DNA of 64,000 bases from Candidatus Izemoplasmatales bacterium (GCA_041649275.1 JBAZNL010000002.1:128690-192689); one strand, 5' to 3'. Numbered from the stretch's first letter, positions 54,401 through 61,886 are shown. Numbers and translations: made by a program. The notes: generated by a model not told the origin, from the sequence alone.

Positions 54401-56226
54401 AGGAATTCCTGCTCATGGGAGAAGCCCAGCCGGAATACACGCACGTGACCGACCTCGTCGTCGACAACGCCTTCACCGGCTCCGCCGGCAACGGCATCAC
54501 GATCGGCTCCGACGCCGGCGAAGGCGCCGCGACGATCACCAACATCCCCGCCTACACCTACGACTGGATGACCGGCCGACTCACCTATTTCTTCGACCAG
54601 AGCGTCCTCGAGTACGGCAAGGAATACCGCTTCGCGATCACGATGAAGGCGACGACGGCCACCAAGGTCCGCTTCTGGATCGGCACCGCGCTCTTTGTCG
54701 AACCGTGGCTCGACACCTTCTCCGACTGCAAGACCGACGTGATGATCACCGACGCCTACGCGACCTACTACGTCTACTTCACCGTCGACAAGGCTTCCTT
54801 CGACGCCGAGAGCGCCCAGGCCAAGTTCGAGTTCTCGATCGGCTACCTGAACGACGCCGCGAACACCCTCTACGTGAAGGACTTCGCGATCGAGTCCGTC
54901 AAGCGCCCGCACCTCTTCGACGGCTATGTCATCGAAGCATTCGATTACACCGACGAAGCGGCTTTCGAAGCCGTCTGGACGCATCGATACGGTCTGAACG
55001 GGGGAGCGAACACCGATTACGCATCCGACGACTATCTCGTCTATGACGCAGAGTACGAAGCGATGCACTTCATCCTTCACGACCCGGTCAACGAAGGATG
55101 GGATCTCGCCAAGGTCTATGGTCTCGGCCTCAACGATTTCGGCGTCACCAACGAGTACAAGTATCTGTCGTTCTACATCACCAACAACACGACCGCCAGC
55201 ACCATGAAGGTCTGGCTGCATATCGGCGACAGCAAGAATGCCTACGACATGACCCTGCCGGCTCCGGGAACGACGGGATGGGCGACCATCAACGTCAACG
55301 TCCACGGCGCCGCCTCGCTGATCAGCGAATTCGCGATCGGTTTCAACAACTGGTCGTCCAACCCGGTCCACGGTTCCTTCGTCGTTTATGAAATCGTCGT
55401 CGTCAAGGACGTCGCCGAACTCGACTACCTCGAGATCGAGACGATTCCGAACGACGCCCCCGTCGTCGCGATCTCCGACGCCAGCCTCGCCCTCCTCTCG
55501 GGGATGACCCTGAAGGCTGGCGAATCGGTCGAATCGCTCCTCTCCGGCCTGCTTTCGATGATCTCGATCACCGACACGGAAGACGGCGTCATCGCCGCCA
55601 CCGCGGACATGATCGGCCTCGGCGGACTGGACCCCGCGAACCCCGTCATGGGTTCCTACACGCTGACCGTCGTCTGCCAGGACAGCCAGGGCACTGCGTC
55701 GAACACGCTCTCGATCCCGCTTTCGATCGTCACCGTCCTGGATGACTTCGAAGCCTACGCCGACGATGCGGCATTCAAGACTGCATGGACGACGAAACTG
55801 TACGGCTTCCGTTCCCAGCCCGTCGCCGGAACGACCTGGGCAGTTGCGAACGGGGCTTTGATTGCGGACGGTGAAAACAACGTTCTGCAACTCAGCTACA
55901 GTTATGCAGTGAACGGTATGAACGGCATCCGCATCAACATCACGAAGGCCGAACTCGTCGCCGCCGGTGCCACCTATGTCGGTATCTTCGTCAAAACTTC
56001 GAACGCTCTGGCTGGCACGAACTATGTACAGTGCTACAAGTATACCGCCGGCGGAGCGAACGCCGAAATCTTGAGGTATGATGTACCAGCGAACATCACG
56101 ACGGGGTTCTACATCTACATCTCCGTGAGTTCGCTAAGCGATGACACCGCCTCCATCGGACTGATGTTGAATATCGCAACAGGCAACACTGGCATCATGA
56201 CTTTCGACAATTTCGTCATCAAGTAA
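51466..56226 (+). CDS. Giant modular lipoprotein: Ig-like (DUF5011-type) and carbohydrate-binding modules
   Basis: 1586 aa from ATG 51466 (RBS GGAGGAAAAGCAC). Lipobox GLAAC (C20), Thr-rich linker, then about six Ig-like repeats of the 'D-x-x-D-G-D/N/E...Y-T-V-x-Y-x-V-x-D' type (about 46-122, 125-200, 325-405, 590-660, 665-745, 750-830). Between and after them stand lectin-like beta-sandwiches: about 410-580, a tandem pair at 835-985 and 990-1145 that share RFAITVKAT/RFAITMKAT, and two CBM11/CIA30-like domains near 1160-1320 and 1425-1586. No catalytic motif is visible. It most likely displays glycan-binding modules at the surface to hold mannan. The last third uses more A/T-ending codons than the rest. 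Locus terminator follows. Confidence 0.75.
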   Translation: MRKAALAFVIAVVLFGLAACDPITTATTTATTAPTTVTTTTTEHVDQAPTIAGIDDVTIEKNAGFAPLAGVTATDPEDGDISDDVRYTGNVNPNAVGVYTLTYTVTDSYGNVTTEQRVVTVVLTDTQAPILAGIGAITIYVGESFDPEDGVSAIDTIDGEVDFSVDGTVDVWTPGEYTLAYAAEDAAGNEAEQNRVVTVTYGDFVFGEPTLVDDSAFTANGELLTYAPVAGGVINAGIAPFTYVKVTFTGSAATAGSVGIELGTLVGSIAEIAVGTTSGSAEAVYVLLAPLTDATLTIDTNGLVLDFSVEIAFAEIRDLVAPVLNLPSDEIGYPVNYPLADLEALLRANVTAVDDIDGNVTASVTVDLGDLDLATVGLYTVVYAVVDAGGNETTLERTVVIGNQVDSGILTDPTFQNQGDGLWNEKSNNGDADISYNATEGTMDVLINSLGGWASAAGAYYKESSLVMEADVWYQFTFTVRTSEARKMMFRMGMALGGSPWYDDFDGNSNGHILNLTTDWQTFSFYFKLDDLVGSDGSELFGIELNLGWVNYENAGIGGTTSFKDVYLYKITTSFEAPTITRNYGPTLPTKLTVGDPLPNFADYVVAMDMSRNVLTPTIDSAAVNMNAEGSYDVVYSVTDDHDMTTTYTITFQVFSEANADVVGPVVTIKDGVPTSVDQFTNLSVDLTQLVDVVDAVDGILAVDASMVDDGGLNFAVAGVYTVTYTVYDQSGNVTVFTQDVTVVDKQGPAITIGDFTINFGDAFDPFVGLSVVDNVDGSIAVGNVTVDGLDQFMVDGFAAVEGTFDITYTVSDALGNVGTKTVSVTVTAIIWDTENAQDLLADGVRDEGPTHSSVAYDAVEGAVAITAIDPNTDSWDRARWVYYFNAGTEIIAGQTYRFAITVKATVATELHFRVGATLWVDPWIDDFDGGLTTVLIGTDYVTYQVVFTADKSMVNGNAKFQFMYGYLPTDAGNTIYVKEFLLMGEAQPEYTHVTDLVVDNAFTGSAGNGITIGSDAGEGAATITNIPAYTYDWMTGRLTYFFDQSVLEYGKEYRFAITMKATTATKVRFWIGTALFVEPWLDTFSDCKTDVMITDAYATYYVYFTVDKASFDAESAQAKFEFSIGYLNDAANTLYVKDFAIESVKRPHLFDGYVIEAFDYTDEAAFEAVWTHRYGLNGGANTDYASDDYLVYDAEYEAMHFILHDPVNEGWDLAKVYGLGLNDFGVTNEYKYLSFYITNNTTASTMKVWLHIGDSKNAYDMTLPAPGTTGWATINVNVHGAASLISEFAIGFNNWSSNPVHGSFVVYEIVVVKDVAELDYLEIETIPNDAPVVAISDASLALLSGMTLKAGESVESLLSGLLSMISITDTEDGVIAATADMIGLGGLDPANPVMGSYTLTVVCQDSQGTASNTLSIPLSIVTVLDDFEAYADDAAFKTAWTTKLYGFRSQPVAGTTWAVANGALIADGENNVLQLSYSYAVNGMNGIRINITKAELVAAGATYVGIFVKTSNALAGTNYVQCYKYTAGGANAEILRYDVPANITTGFYIYISVSSLSDDTASIGLMLNIATGNTGIMTFDNFVIK

Positions 56227-56239
56227 TTCCGCTTCACGA

Positions 56240-56270
56240 CGCCGGACGGCGACCCCGTCCGGCGTTTTTT
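56240..56270 (+). terminator. Terminator of the mannan locus
   Basis: Stem CGCCGGACGG / CCGTCCGGCG (56240-56249 with 56255-56264), 5-nt loop, six T's. It is the first strong intrinsic terminator after the promoter at 25768. Confidence 0.9.
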
Positions 56271-56354
56271 CCTTTTTTCCGCCGCCCCGTCTTGCGGCGG
56301 AAGAAGGGTTATGATAATGTAGTAATGACGACTCAAGGAGAAGAAGGCGGACCC

Positions 56355-56594
56355 ATGTTCCTACTGACGTGGCAAGAAGTCGGCGAGGCGATCGTCGCGG
56401 CGTTCCTGTGGTGGCTTGCGGGCATCCTCGGCACGCTCCAGACGGCCGTGCGGGTCAGCACCGACATCCCCTGGTACCAGTGCCTGATCAGCCAGTTGAT
56501 CGTGCTCGCGATCGCGATCCCGCTCGTGATCCTCGCAGAGAAGCGTCGGCGGAACAGGGAATTCCGGCAACGCTGCAAGCGCGGCGACCTCTAG
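56355..56594 (+). CDS. Small membrane protein, unknown
   Basis: 79 aa from ATG 56355 (GGCGG nearby); an in-frame ATG at 56325 would add 10 residues but lacks an RBS. Two membrane segments (about residues 10-27 and 43-60) are joined by a short loop with Trp-Tyr-Gln-Cys, and the tail is strongly basic (EKRRRNREFRQRCKRG). No family recognised. It precedes ruvA by 51 nt with a separate -10 box between them. The coding call rests on codon pattern and hydrophobicity. Confidence 0.5.
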   Translation: MFLLTWQEVGEAIVAAFLWWLAGILGTLQTAVRVSTDIPWYQCLISQLIVLAIAIPLVILAEKRRRNREFRQRCKRGDL

Positions 56595-56596
56595 GG

Positions 56597-56625
56597 TTCG
56601 CTTTCGGCATGTTTCGTGGTATAAT
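56597..56625 (+). promoter_or_regulatory. Promoter of ruvA
   Basis: TATAAT at 56620-56625, with a weak TTCGCT 17 bp upstream (56597-56602); 20 nt before ATG. Confidence 0.5.
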
Positions 56626-56645
56626 GGCACGCGTGGGGTGATCGC

Positions 56646-57200
56646 ATGTACAGCTATCTGAAAGGCGTCGTGACGGAGATCAAGGCCGGGTCCGTGACGG
56701 TCGAGACGCACGGCGTGGGTTACCAGTTCCTGACGCCGAACCCCTATCTCTTCGAACTCGGCAGGGAGACGACCGTCTACGTCTACCAGAAGGTCGCGGA
56801 GGACGAACTGACGCTGTTCGGCTTCACCACCTCGGCCGCCAAGGACCTCTTCCTCAAGCTGATCACGGTGAACGGGATCGGCCCGAAGAGCGCGAACGGG
56901 ATCCTCGCCACCGGCGACGTCGGCCAGATCGCCGCGGCGATCGCCTCCGGCAACGCCAAGTTCCTCCAGAAGTTCCCCGGGATCGGCCCGAAGGCCTCCC
57001 AGCAGATCATCCTCGACCTCCAGGGCAAGATCGACCTCGAGCCGGCACCGGTGATGACCGACGCGATGGCGGACGTCGACGCCGCCCTCCAGGCGCTCGG
57101 CTACAACGCCAAGGAGATCAAGAAGGTGCTGGCCAAGCTCGACGGCGGAAAACCCGCCAACGAGCTGATCAAGGACGCGCTCAAGCTCATGTTGAAATGA
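56646..57200 (+). CDS. ruvA: Holliday junction branch migration protein RuvA
   Basis: 184 aa, RBS GTGGGGTGAT. RuvA tetramers bind four-way junctions and load the RuvB motor. Domain I OB fold starts as MYSYLKGVVTEIKAGSVTVE; domain II has two helix-hairpin-helix motifs (ITVNGIGPKSANGIL and LQKFPGIGPKASQQII); domain III ends in ALQALGYNAKEIKKVLAKL. It is slightly shorter than E. coli RuvA (203 aa) in the linker. Normally ruvB follows; here a terminator and an unrelated lipoprotein gene do, so ruvB must be elsewhere. Confidence 0.97.
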   Translation: MYSYLKGVVTEIKAGSVTVETHGVGYQFLTPNPYLFELGRETTVYVYQKVAEDELTLFGFTTSAAKDLFLKLITVNGIGPKSANGILATGDVGQIAAAIASGNAKFLQKFPGIGPKASQQIILDLQGKIDLEPAPVMTDAMADVDAALQALGYNAKEIKKVLAKLDGGKPANELIKDALKLMLK

Positions 57201-57206
57201 GGACGC

Positions 57207-57228
57207 CCGCTTGTGCGGGTTTTTTTTC
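57207..57228 (+). terminator. Terminator of ruvA
   Basis: Short stem CCCGC / GCGGG (57207-57211 with 57216-57220), TTGT loop, eight T's. Confidence 0.85.
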
Positions 57229-57290
57229 ATCGATGATTTCATCGATGGGATTGTATCTATGGCCATGGCGGCGTATAATGAATGGGAAAA
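57229..57290 (+). promoter_or_regulatory. Promoter region with twin CATCGATG palindromes
   Basis: CATCGATG occurs twice, 4 nt apart (57229-57236, 57241-57248), each self-complementary, directly after the ruvA terminator. A TATAAT follows at 57285-57290 without a clear -35. The twin sites could be an operator for the lipoprotein gene at 57322. Confidence 0.45.
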
Positions 57291-57321
57291 GAACGTCATC
57301 ATCCAATCGGAGGAAGACACC

Positions 57322-58650
57322 ATGACGAAGAAAATCGCAATTTTCCTGTCGATCGCGCTCTTCGCATTCGCGGCGGTCGCTTGCGACGAAACCACGCTTG
57401 ATTCGAAGTCGACGACCGCGACCACGACGGAATTCGCCGTCGACGTCCGCGCCGTCGTCGCCGCCAGCGCCGACGAACTCGACGAGATCGTGGCGGACCT
57501 GGGCGGCGAACAGAAGACGGAAACCGCCGCGTATTTCCCGCGGCGCCTTGTCGCGGACGATCCCGGCATCCTCACGCCGGAGGAGTACCACGAGGTCTAC
57601 GACACGCAGCGCGACAATTCGACCGACGTCGCCCTCTGCGAGGAATACGTGATCTACGCCGAACTCACCCGCTCCATCGAGGCCGAACTCGAGGCGAATC
57701 CCCTCCTGGGGATCGGCGTCGAGTTCACCCTCGACATCGAGTCCATTGGGATCCGCACGATCACGCTTTCCGCCGTCGACGGATACGTCCTCGTCAAGAT
57801 GACGGAAATCATCGAAATCGAGGACGAAGCGGATGTCGTGATCACGACCGTCATGCGGATGGGGTTCGATGAAGCCGACCGATTCGTCTTCGACAACTTC
57901 ATCACGTCGACGGAGACGGGCATCGGCGAATACAACTATTCCGGTTTCGTCGAAAACGAACGTTTCCTGCTCATCAACCATTTCATCGACGGAGGTTACG
58001 ATTTCCTCGTCGTCTCGGACGTCGACGACGAGGAACTCGCGATCACCGTGAACGACGGCGGCGGCGAGGGCGCGGAGACGGCCGAGCGGTACGAGTTCGT
58101 GTGCTGGCGCGATTCCGAAACCGACCGGCGGACGAGCATCACCTTCGCCGACGGCGTCGCCGTGAGCGAGTACTACGAATTCTTCAACGCACATGGCATC
58201 TGGCTGATGTACCGTGTTCCCGCACTCGACGATCCGGACGAAGTGAGCGTCTGGTGGAGCCTGCTCGACGCGGACGGATGGGATTACGTCTACGACGAGC
58301 CTTCGAACGACTCGTACAGCATGGAAGTGGAACTCTACAAGGACGACGCCCGGATGTTCGCCGACGGATCGGCGATCGTCCGCGGCTACCTGTCGGTCTT
58401 CACCTGCCTGTATCTGGTCATCGAAGCCGAACCCGCCTACTTCACGGAGGAGGTCCTGAACCTCTCGGCGTTCGGACTGACGTTCAACCATCCGGAGATC
58501 ACCCCCGAAGCGCTCGAGGCGGTCCGCGCCGCGGACATCGCCGCCGCCCCGGACGCGGCCGTCTACATGGACGTCGACCTGCTTCAGGCGACGGCGGAAG
58601 AACTCGCCGGCTTCGTCCCGGCGATCCTGTTCGACGCCCTCGGCGACTGA
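57322..58650 (+). CDS. Lipoprotein, unknown
   Basis: 442 aa, RBS CGGAGGAAGACACC. Signal peptide with lipobox (AAVAC, C21) and a short Thr-rich linker (STTATTTEF). The mature protein is acidic, with Tyr, Asp, Glu and Val alternating in likely beta strands (ITLSAVDGYVLVKMTEIIEI; EYNYSGFVENERFLLINHF). The layout suggests two related beta domains, about residues 60-250 and 255-440. I recognise no family. It stands alone between ruvA and a kinase-like gene. A surface or periplasm-equivalent binding role is possible but not supported by a motif. Confidence 0.65.
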   Translation: MTKKIAIFLSIALFAFAAVACDETTLDSKSTTATTTEFAVDVRAVVAASADELDEIVADLGGEQKTETAAYFPRRLVADDPGILTPEEYHEVYDTQRDNSTDVALCEEYVIYAELTRSIEAELEANPLLGIGVEFTLDIESIGIRTITLSAVDGYVLVKMTEIIEIEDEADVVITTVMRMGFDEADRFVFDNFITSTETGIGEYNYSGFVENERFLLINHFIDGGYDFLVVSDVDDEELAITVNDGGGEGAETAERYEFVCWRDSETDRRTSITFADGVAVSEYYEFFNAHGIWLMYRVPALDDPDEVSVWWSLLDADGWDYVYDEPSNDSYSMEVELYKDDARMFADGSAIVRGYLSVFTCLYLVIEAEPAYFTEEVLNLSAFGLTFNHPEITPEALEAVRAADIAAAPDAAVYMDVDLLQATAEELAGFVPAILFDALGD

Positions 58651-58657
58651 AAGACGC

Positions 58658-58684
58658 ATGGCGGGATCCAGGTCCCGCCATTTT
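58658..58684 (+). terminator. Terminator after the lipoprotein gene
   Basis: Stem ATGGCGGGA / TCCCGCCAT (58658-58666 with 58673-58681) and a short T tail. Confidence 0.75.
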
Positions 58685-58703
58685 CATGGAAGGGAAGCGG
58701 AAG

Positions 58704-59216
58704 ATGGAACGGATCATGATCGTCGGAAACGGCGGCACCGGCAAGTCGACGCTCGCCGTCCGATTGAGTGAACTGACCGGGCTGCCCGTCGTCCATCTCG
58801 ACCGGCTGTTCTGGCGGCCGGGATGGAAAAGCGTCGAATCGGCCGAATTCGACCGGTTGCTGGCGGAAGAAGTCGCCAGGGAACGCTGGATCATCGACGG
58901 GAACTACAACCGTACGATGGAAACGCGGCTGGCACGCGCGGATACGGTCGTCTGGCTCGATTTTCCCCGGGTGGTCGCCCTCTGGGGCGTCCTCAGGCGA
59001 AATCGTGCCTGGAATGGCAGGACGCGTCCGGACATGGGCGACGGCTGCCCCGAGAAGATCGACGCCGAGTTCCTGCGCTGGATCTGGGGATTCAACCGGA
59101 ACAACCGCGCTCGCTATCGCACCCTGTTCCAACCTACCCCGACCAGGCGACTGGTCGTTCTGAGAAATCGTCGCGAGCTGAAGAAGTGGCTCGACGGACT
59201 CGAAAACGGAGGATGA
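58704..59216 (+). CDS. Adenylate-kinase-like P-loop protein (FlaR/topology modulation type)
   Basis: 170 aa from ATG 58704 (GGAAGCGGAAG upstream); an ATG at 58686 in frame lies in the terminator tail and is less likely. P-loop GNGGTGKST (residues 8-16), then HLDRLFWRPGW, a strand-helix WIIDGNYNRTM, and DTVVWLDFPR, all typical of the small P-loop kinases annotated as 'topology modulation protein' or FlaR-like. LID-like segment RRNRAWNGRTRPDMG follows. The true substrate of this group is not established; shikimate-kinase- or nucleoside-kinase-like phosphorylation is plausible. Monocistronic. Confidence 0.85.
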   Translation: MERIMIVGNGGTGKSTLAVRLSELTGLPVVHLDRLFWRPGWKSVESAEFDRLLAEEVARERWIIDGNYNRTMETRLARADTVVWLDFPRVVALWGVLRRNRAWNGRTRPDMGDGCPEKIDAEFLRWIWGFNRNNRARYRTLFQPTPTRRLVVLRNRRELKKWLDGLENGG

Positions 59217-59247
59217 GGGATCCTTCATCGCGAAATACGCCCGAGAG

Positions 59248-59276
59248 GGGCGGTCGCTTCGGCGGCCGCCCTTTTT
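59248..59276 (+). terminator. Terminator after the P-loop kinase gene
   Basis: Stem GGGCGGTCGC / GCGGCCGCCC (59248-59257 with 59262-59271), UUCG loop, five T's. Confidence 0.9.
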
Positions 59277-59280
59277 CGTT

Positions 59281-59510
59281 CGTCGATATTTCATTTTTCG
59301 TCTGTGATGCTATTTGGTTATTATTTCTATTTTCATACGTTTTTTATATGATTATTTTTTGTGTATAATAATGTAATTTATCATATTTTAAAAATATTTA
59401 ATTGAAATATGAATCGATTGAAAAATATTTCTATTTCAATTTGAAATTGGATATGCCATAGAAGAATAGAAATTGAATAAAAATTTCAATAAAACAGGGG
59501 GTAAAAAGAA
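59281..59510. other. A/T-rich non-coding island between convergent genes
   Basis: About 230 nt are strikingly A/T-rich in an otherwise G+C-rich chromosome and contain no convincing ORF. The second half repeats the motif TTGAAAT/ATTTCAA at least five times, including a perfect 15-nt palindrome (59433-59447) and a stem ATTGAA/TTCAAT (59472-59477 with 59485-59490). A TATAAT stands at 59364. Both flanking genes point towards it, so it is not their promoter region. Confidence 0.6.
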
Positions 59511-59531
59511 AAAGTTGCCCGGAGGCAACTT
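59503..59531 (-). terminator. Terminator of the asparaginase gene
   Basis: Stem AAGTTGCC / GGCAACTT (59512-59519 with 59524-59531) with a 4-nt loop; on the minus strand the T-rich tail runs to 59503. It starts 5 nt after the stop codon. Confidence 0.85.
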
Positions 59532-59535
59532 TCCG

Positions 59536-60516
59536 TCATTTCTCGAAAAGGGTCTTGAGATAGTTTCGATCCTTCCGGCAGGCGAGCGCGATCATCAAGA
59601 GGATCCTGGCTTTCTGGCCGTTCAGGTTCGGTGCGAGGATGCACCCGAGGTCGGTGAGGTGCTTTCCGCCGCCGACGTAGCCGTAGGTGTCGAGGACGCG
59701 TCCGGACGGGCAGCGGGAACAGATCACGACCGGGATGTTCTTCGAAAGCGCCTTCTTGATCCCGTCGAGCATCGGCGGCGGGACGTTCCCGCGGCCGAGG
59801 GCCTCGAGGACGATGCCTTCCGCGTGCAGCTGGTCGATCACGAGGTTGAGAAGCGAGGAATCCATGCCGGCATAGACCTTGAGGAGGCAGACGCGGTCGA
59901 CGAAGGTCGAGGCGTTCACGTGTTTCTTGACGTAATTGACGGATCTGTAGAAGATGACTTCCTTGTTGTCGACGATGCCGAGGGGGCCGTAGTCGATCGA
60001 CTTGAATGTTTCAAGGGAAAGGGTGTTGGTCTTGGTGACCTCGCTGGCGGCGTTGATCTGGTCGTTCAGGACGACGAGGCATCCCTTTCCGATGGCCTTG
60101 GGGGACTTGGCCACGAGGATCGCGGAGACGAGGTTGTTGATGCCGTCGAAGCCGAGTTCGCTCGAGGACTTCATCGAACCGGTCACGACGATCGGTTTCT
60201 GCGAGTCGACGATGATGTCGAGGAAGAACGCCGTTTCTTCGAGAGTATCGGTCCCATGGACGACGACGACGCCGGAGACGTCGTCTCGGACGAGGAATCC
60301 CGTGATGAAATTGGCGAGGGATAGCATCATCGCGGGCGTGATCGAAGGACTGGGGACCTCTGAGAATTCGAAGGTCTCGAGGTCGGGATAGAGTTCCGAG
60401 GTGAACAGATTCGCCATGATTTCGGATGCGTGAAGCCCGGGTACGACGGCGTGCTGCGATTCGTCGAGCTTCATCGAAATCGTTCCGCCGGTGAAGATCA
60501 TCATGACTTTTCCCAT
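59536..60516 (-). CDS. L-asparaginase, cytoplasmic type I
   Basis: 326 aa from ATG 60516; the upstream ATG 60555 lies at the promoter. A GGAGG sits 13 nt before the start, a long spacing. Asparaginases split L-asparagine to aspartate and ammonia. Both catalytic Thr motifs are present: FTGGTISMK near residue 8-16 and VVHGTDTLEETA near residues 86-97, plus TGSMKSSSELGFDG with the catalytic Lys region replaced by Ser/Lys-Ser-Ser. No signal peptide, so it is the cytoplasmic form. Aspartate produced here is the substrate of NadB encoded 1.4 kb further on the same strand, though they are separate transcription units. Confidence 0.92.
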   Translation of the reverse strand: MGKVMMIFTGGTISMKLDESQHAVVPGLHASEIMANLFTSELYPDLETFEFSEVPSPSITPAMMLSLANFITGFLVRDDVSGVVVVHGTDTLEETAFFLDIIVDSQKPIVVTGSMKSSSELGFDGINNLVSAILVAKSPKAIGKGCLVVLNDQINAASEVTKTNTLSLETFKSIDYGPLGIVDNKEVIFYRSVNYVKKHVNASTFVDRVCLLKVYAGMDSSLLNLVIDQLHAEGIVLEALGRGNVPPPMLDGIKKALSKNIPVVICSRCPSGRVLDTYGYVGGGKHLTDLGCILAPNLNGQKARILLMIALACRKDRNYLKTLFEK

Positions 60517-60559
60517 AGTGGCGATACATCCTCCGTGTCGTGCAGTCGCATGCATCCCT

Positions 60560-60573
60560 ATTATACCATGCGG
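60560..60573 (-). promoter_or_regulatory. Promoter of the asparaginase gene
   Basis: On the minus strand TATAAT at 60565-60560 is preceded by TGG, an extended -10. The -35 (GAATCA, 17 bp upstream) is weak. Confidence 0.55.
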
Positions 60574-60579
60574 TCATCA

Positions 60580-61058
60580 ATATGATTCCCTTTCGGGAGA
60601 GGTCATAATGAAAATACGGTCATTGTCCAAGGACTTTTCGGGGGGATTTCGGGAGAGGGCGAAAAACGGGAGGGCCTTTTGGTGGCGAAAGCACGCGATC
60701 GGTTTTCCCACCTTTCAACACATGTTCGACTTATCTCCATGTCTGGCTCTCGGATTGTTGTTAACATAATACATATTATAGGAAGTTAAAGCACATATAT
60801 TTTCATGGTGGAAAAGTACTTCTATCGGTCTCAATGGCGGGGAATGACGCGATAAATCCGCTCAACCACGCTTCTTCTCGTTTCTCCAACATAATCAAAT
60901 CGATGCGATGAATACGATTATTTTCGCCTTCTGCCGTCCAATGCTTCTTTTCCGAAATCACTCTCCAAAATTGCCAAAATTTCGCATCTTTTCGGAATGG
61001 GTGTCATAATCACCCGTCCAAAGCCCGAAAAACGCACCACCGCGGAAAACCGAAAAAC
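60580..61058. other. Gene-poor gap with possible decayed coding remnants
   Basis: About 480 nt without a convincing gene. A plus-strand frame from ATG 60608 (RBS GGAGAGGTCATA, 53 codons to 60769) and a minus-strand open frame 61003-60803 without a good start (WQFWRVISEKKHWTAEGENN...) are the only candidates. The composition is more A/T-rich than the flanks and short A/T runs abound near 60770-60800. Nothing regulatory could be firmly assigned. Confidence 0.45.
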
Positions 61059-61059
61059 G

Positions 61060-61088
61060 AAAAAAGCACCGTCCGGGCGGGACGATGC
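61060..61088 (-). terminator. Terminator of the nadA-nadB-PHP operon
   Basis: On the minus strand GCATCGTCC / GGACGGTGC (61088-61080 with 61074-61066, one G-T pair), 5-nt loop, six T's. It lies 12 nt after the PHP gene stop. Confidence 0.85.
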
Positions 61089-61100
61089 TTCAAGGTCGAA

Positions 61101-61886
61101 TCAAAACTCGAGTACTTCTGCTACTCTCAGGTCGAGGGCCGATGAAAATTCATAACACCGCTTCACGTCCTCGTCCCAGAGCTGATCGGGGGTATGGGCG
61201 TCCGAGGACACGATCACCGTCACTCCCATCCTTCTCGCGAGCTCCCAGAATTCCTTCCGGGGGTACGCGTATCGTTCTCCCTCCGGGTAGGGACGCATCT
61301 TCTTGCGGATGCCGTTGGCGTTGATCTCGAGCGGAACCTTGTGTTCGACCGCGGCGGCGATGATCTTCTCGGAAGCGCGCCGGGCGGGTTCGTCGAACGA
61401 TCCCCAGGCGTACAGCATGAGGTCGGGATGACAGACGAACTTGAAGAGTCCGGTCGCGATCGCGGCGGCGACGGTCGTCGCATACGTCTCGAGCAACCGT
61501 TCCGTCGACAACGCATAGACCGAGCACAGGTCGTTCCGGTTTCCGGGATCGTCGACGTAGTGCTGGCCGAGCGCGAGATAGTCGAGCCGCTCCGTGAGCC
61601 TTCGGTACATCGGCGCGTGCTGCGGGAAGTATTCGATCTCGAGTCCTTTGAGGACGCGGATCCTCGAGCCGTATTTCTGAACGGCCGCCTCGCACTCGGC
61701 GAGGTAGGTCTCGAGCTCCTCGGGACGCATCCGGACGCTTCGGTCCTTCAGTTCCTCGAAGGGAGCGTGGTCGGACATCCCGATCGCGTCGAAACCGAGC
61801 TCGATCGCCCGCTTCACGTAGTCCTCGACGGTTCCGACGGCGTGGCGGCACAGATACATGTGGGTGTGGTAGTTGTTCTTCATCAT
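61101..61886 (-). CDS. PHP-domain phosphatase (histidinol-phosphatase HisK-like)
   Basis: 261 aa, ATG 61886 overlapping the nadB stop by 4 nt (ATGATG also allows a start 3 nt later). Metal-binding motifs of the PHP superfamily are all there: YHTHMYLCRH at the start, MSDHAPFEE, GLEIEYFP, CHPDLMLY and SSDAHTPDQLW. The closest named group is the HisJ/HisK-type histidinol-phosphatase, which uses three metals to remove phosphate from histidinol phosphate. No his genes are near. Its place in the NAD operon suggests another phosphate ester as substrate; that is inference. A terminator follows. Confidence 0.85.
   Translation of the reverse strand: MMKNNYHTHMYLCRHAVGTVEDYVKRAIELGFDAIGMSDHAPFEELKDRSVRMRPEELETYLAECEAAVQKYGSRIRVLKGLEIEYFPQHAPMYRRLTERLDYLALGQHYVDDPGNRNDLCSVYALSTERLLETYATTVAAAIATGLFKFVCHPDLMLYAWGSFDEPARRASEKIIAAAVEHKVPLEINANGIRKKMRPYPEGERYAYPRKEFWELARRMGVTVIVSSDAHTPDQLWDEDVKRCYEFSSALDLRVAEVLEF

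Noticed and set aside
51352..55890. 1512-aa minus-strand open frame
   Set aside because: It is the antisense of the giant lipoprotein gene; G+C-rich third positions keep stops out of this frame. Composition is Asp/Val/Arg/Gly-only with no domain pattern, and there is no RBS.
57229..57248. CRISPR-like repeat
   Set aside because: Only two octamers 4 nt apart, no spacer array; no cas genes in the window.
59473..60324. 283-aa plus-strand frame over the asparaginase gene
   Set aside because: Antisense shadow with Glu/Asp/Val/Arg-rich composition; asparaginase on the other strand has all catalytic motifs.
60608..60769. 53-codon plus-strand frame with a fair RBS
   Set aside because: The composition is not clearly protein-like, there is no promoter, and I see no family; recorded only as part of the gene-poor gap.
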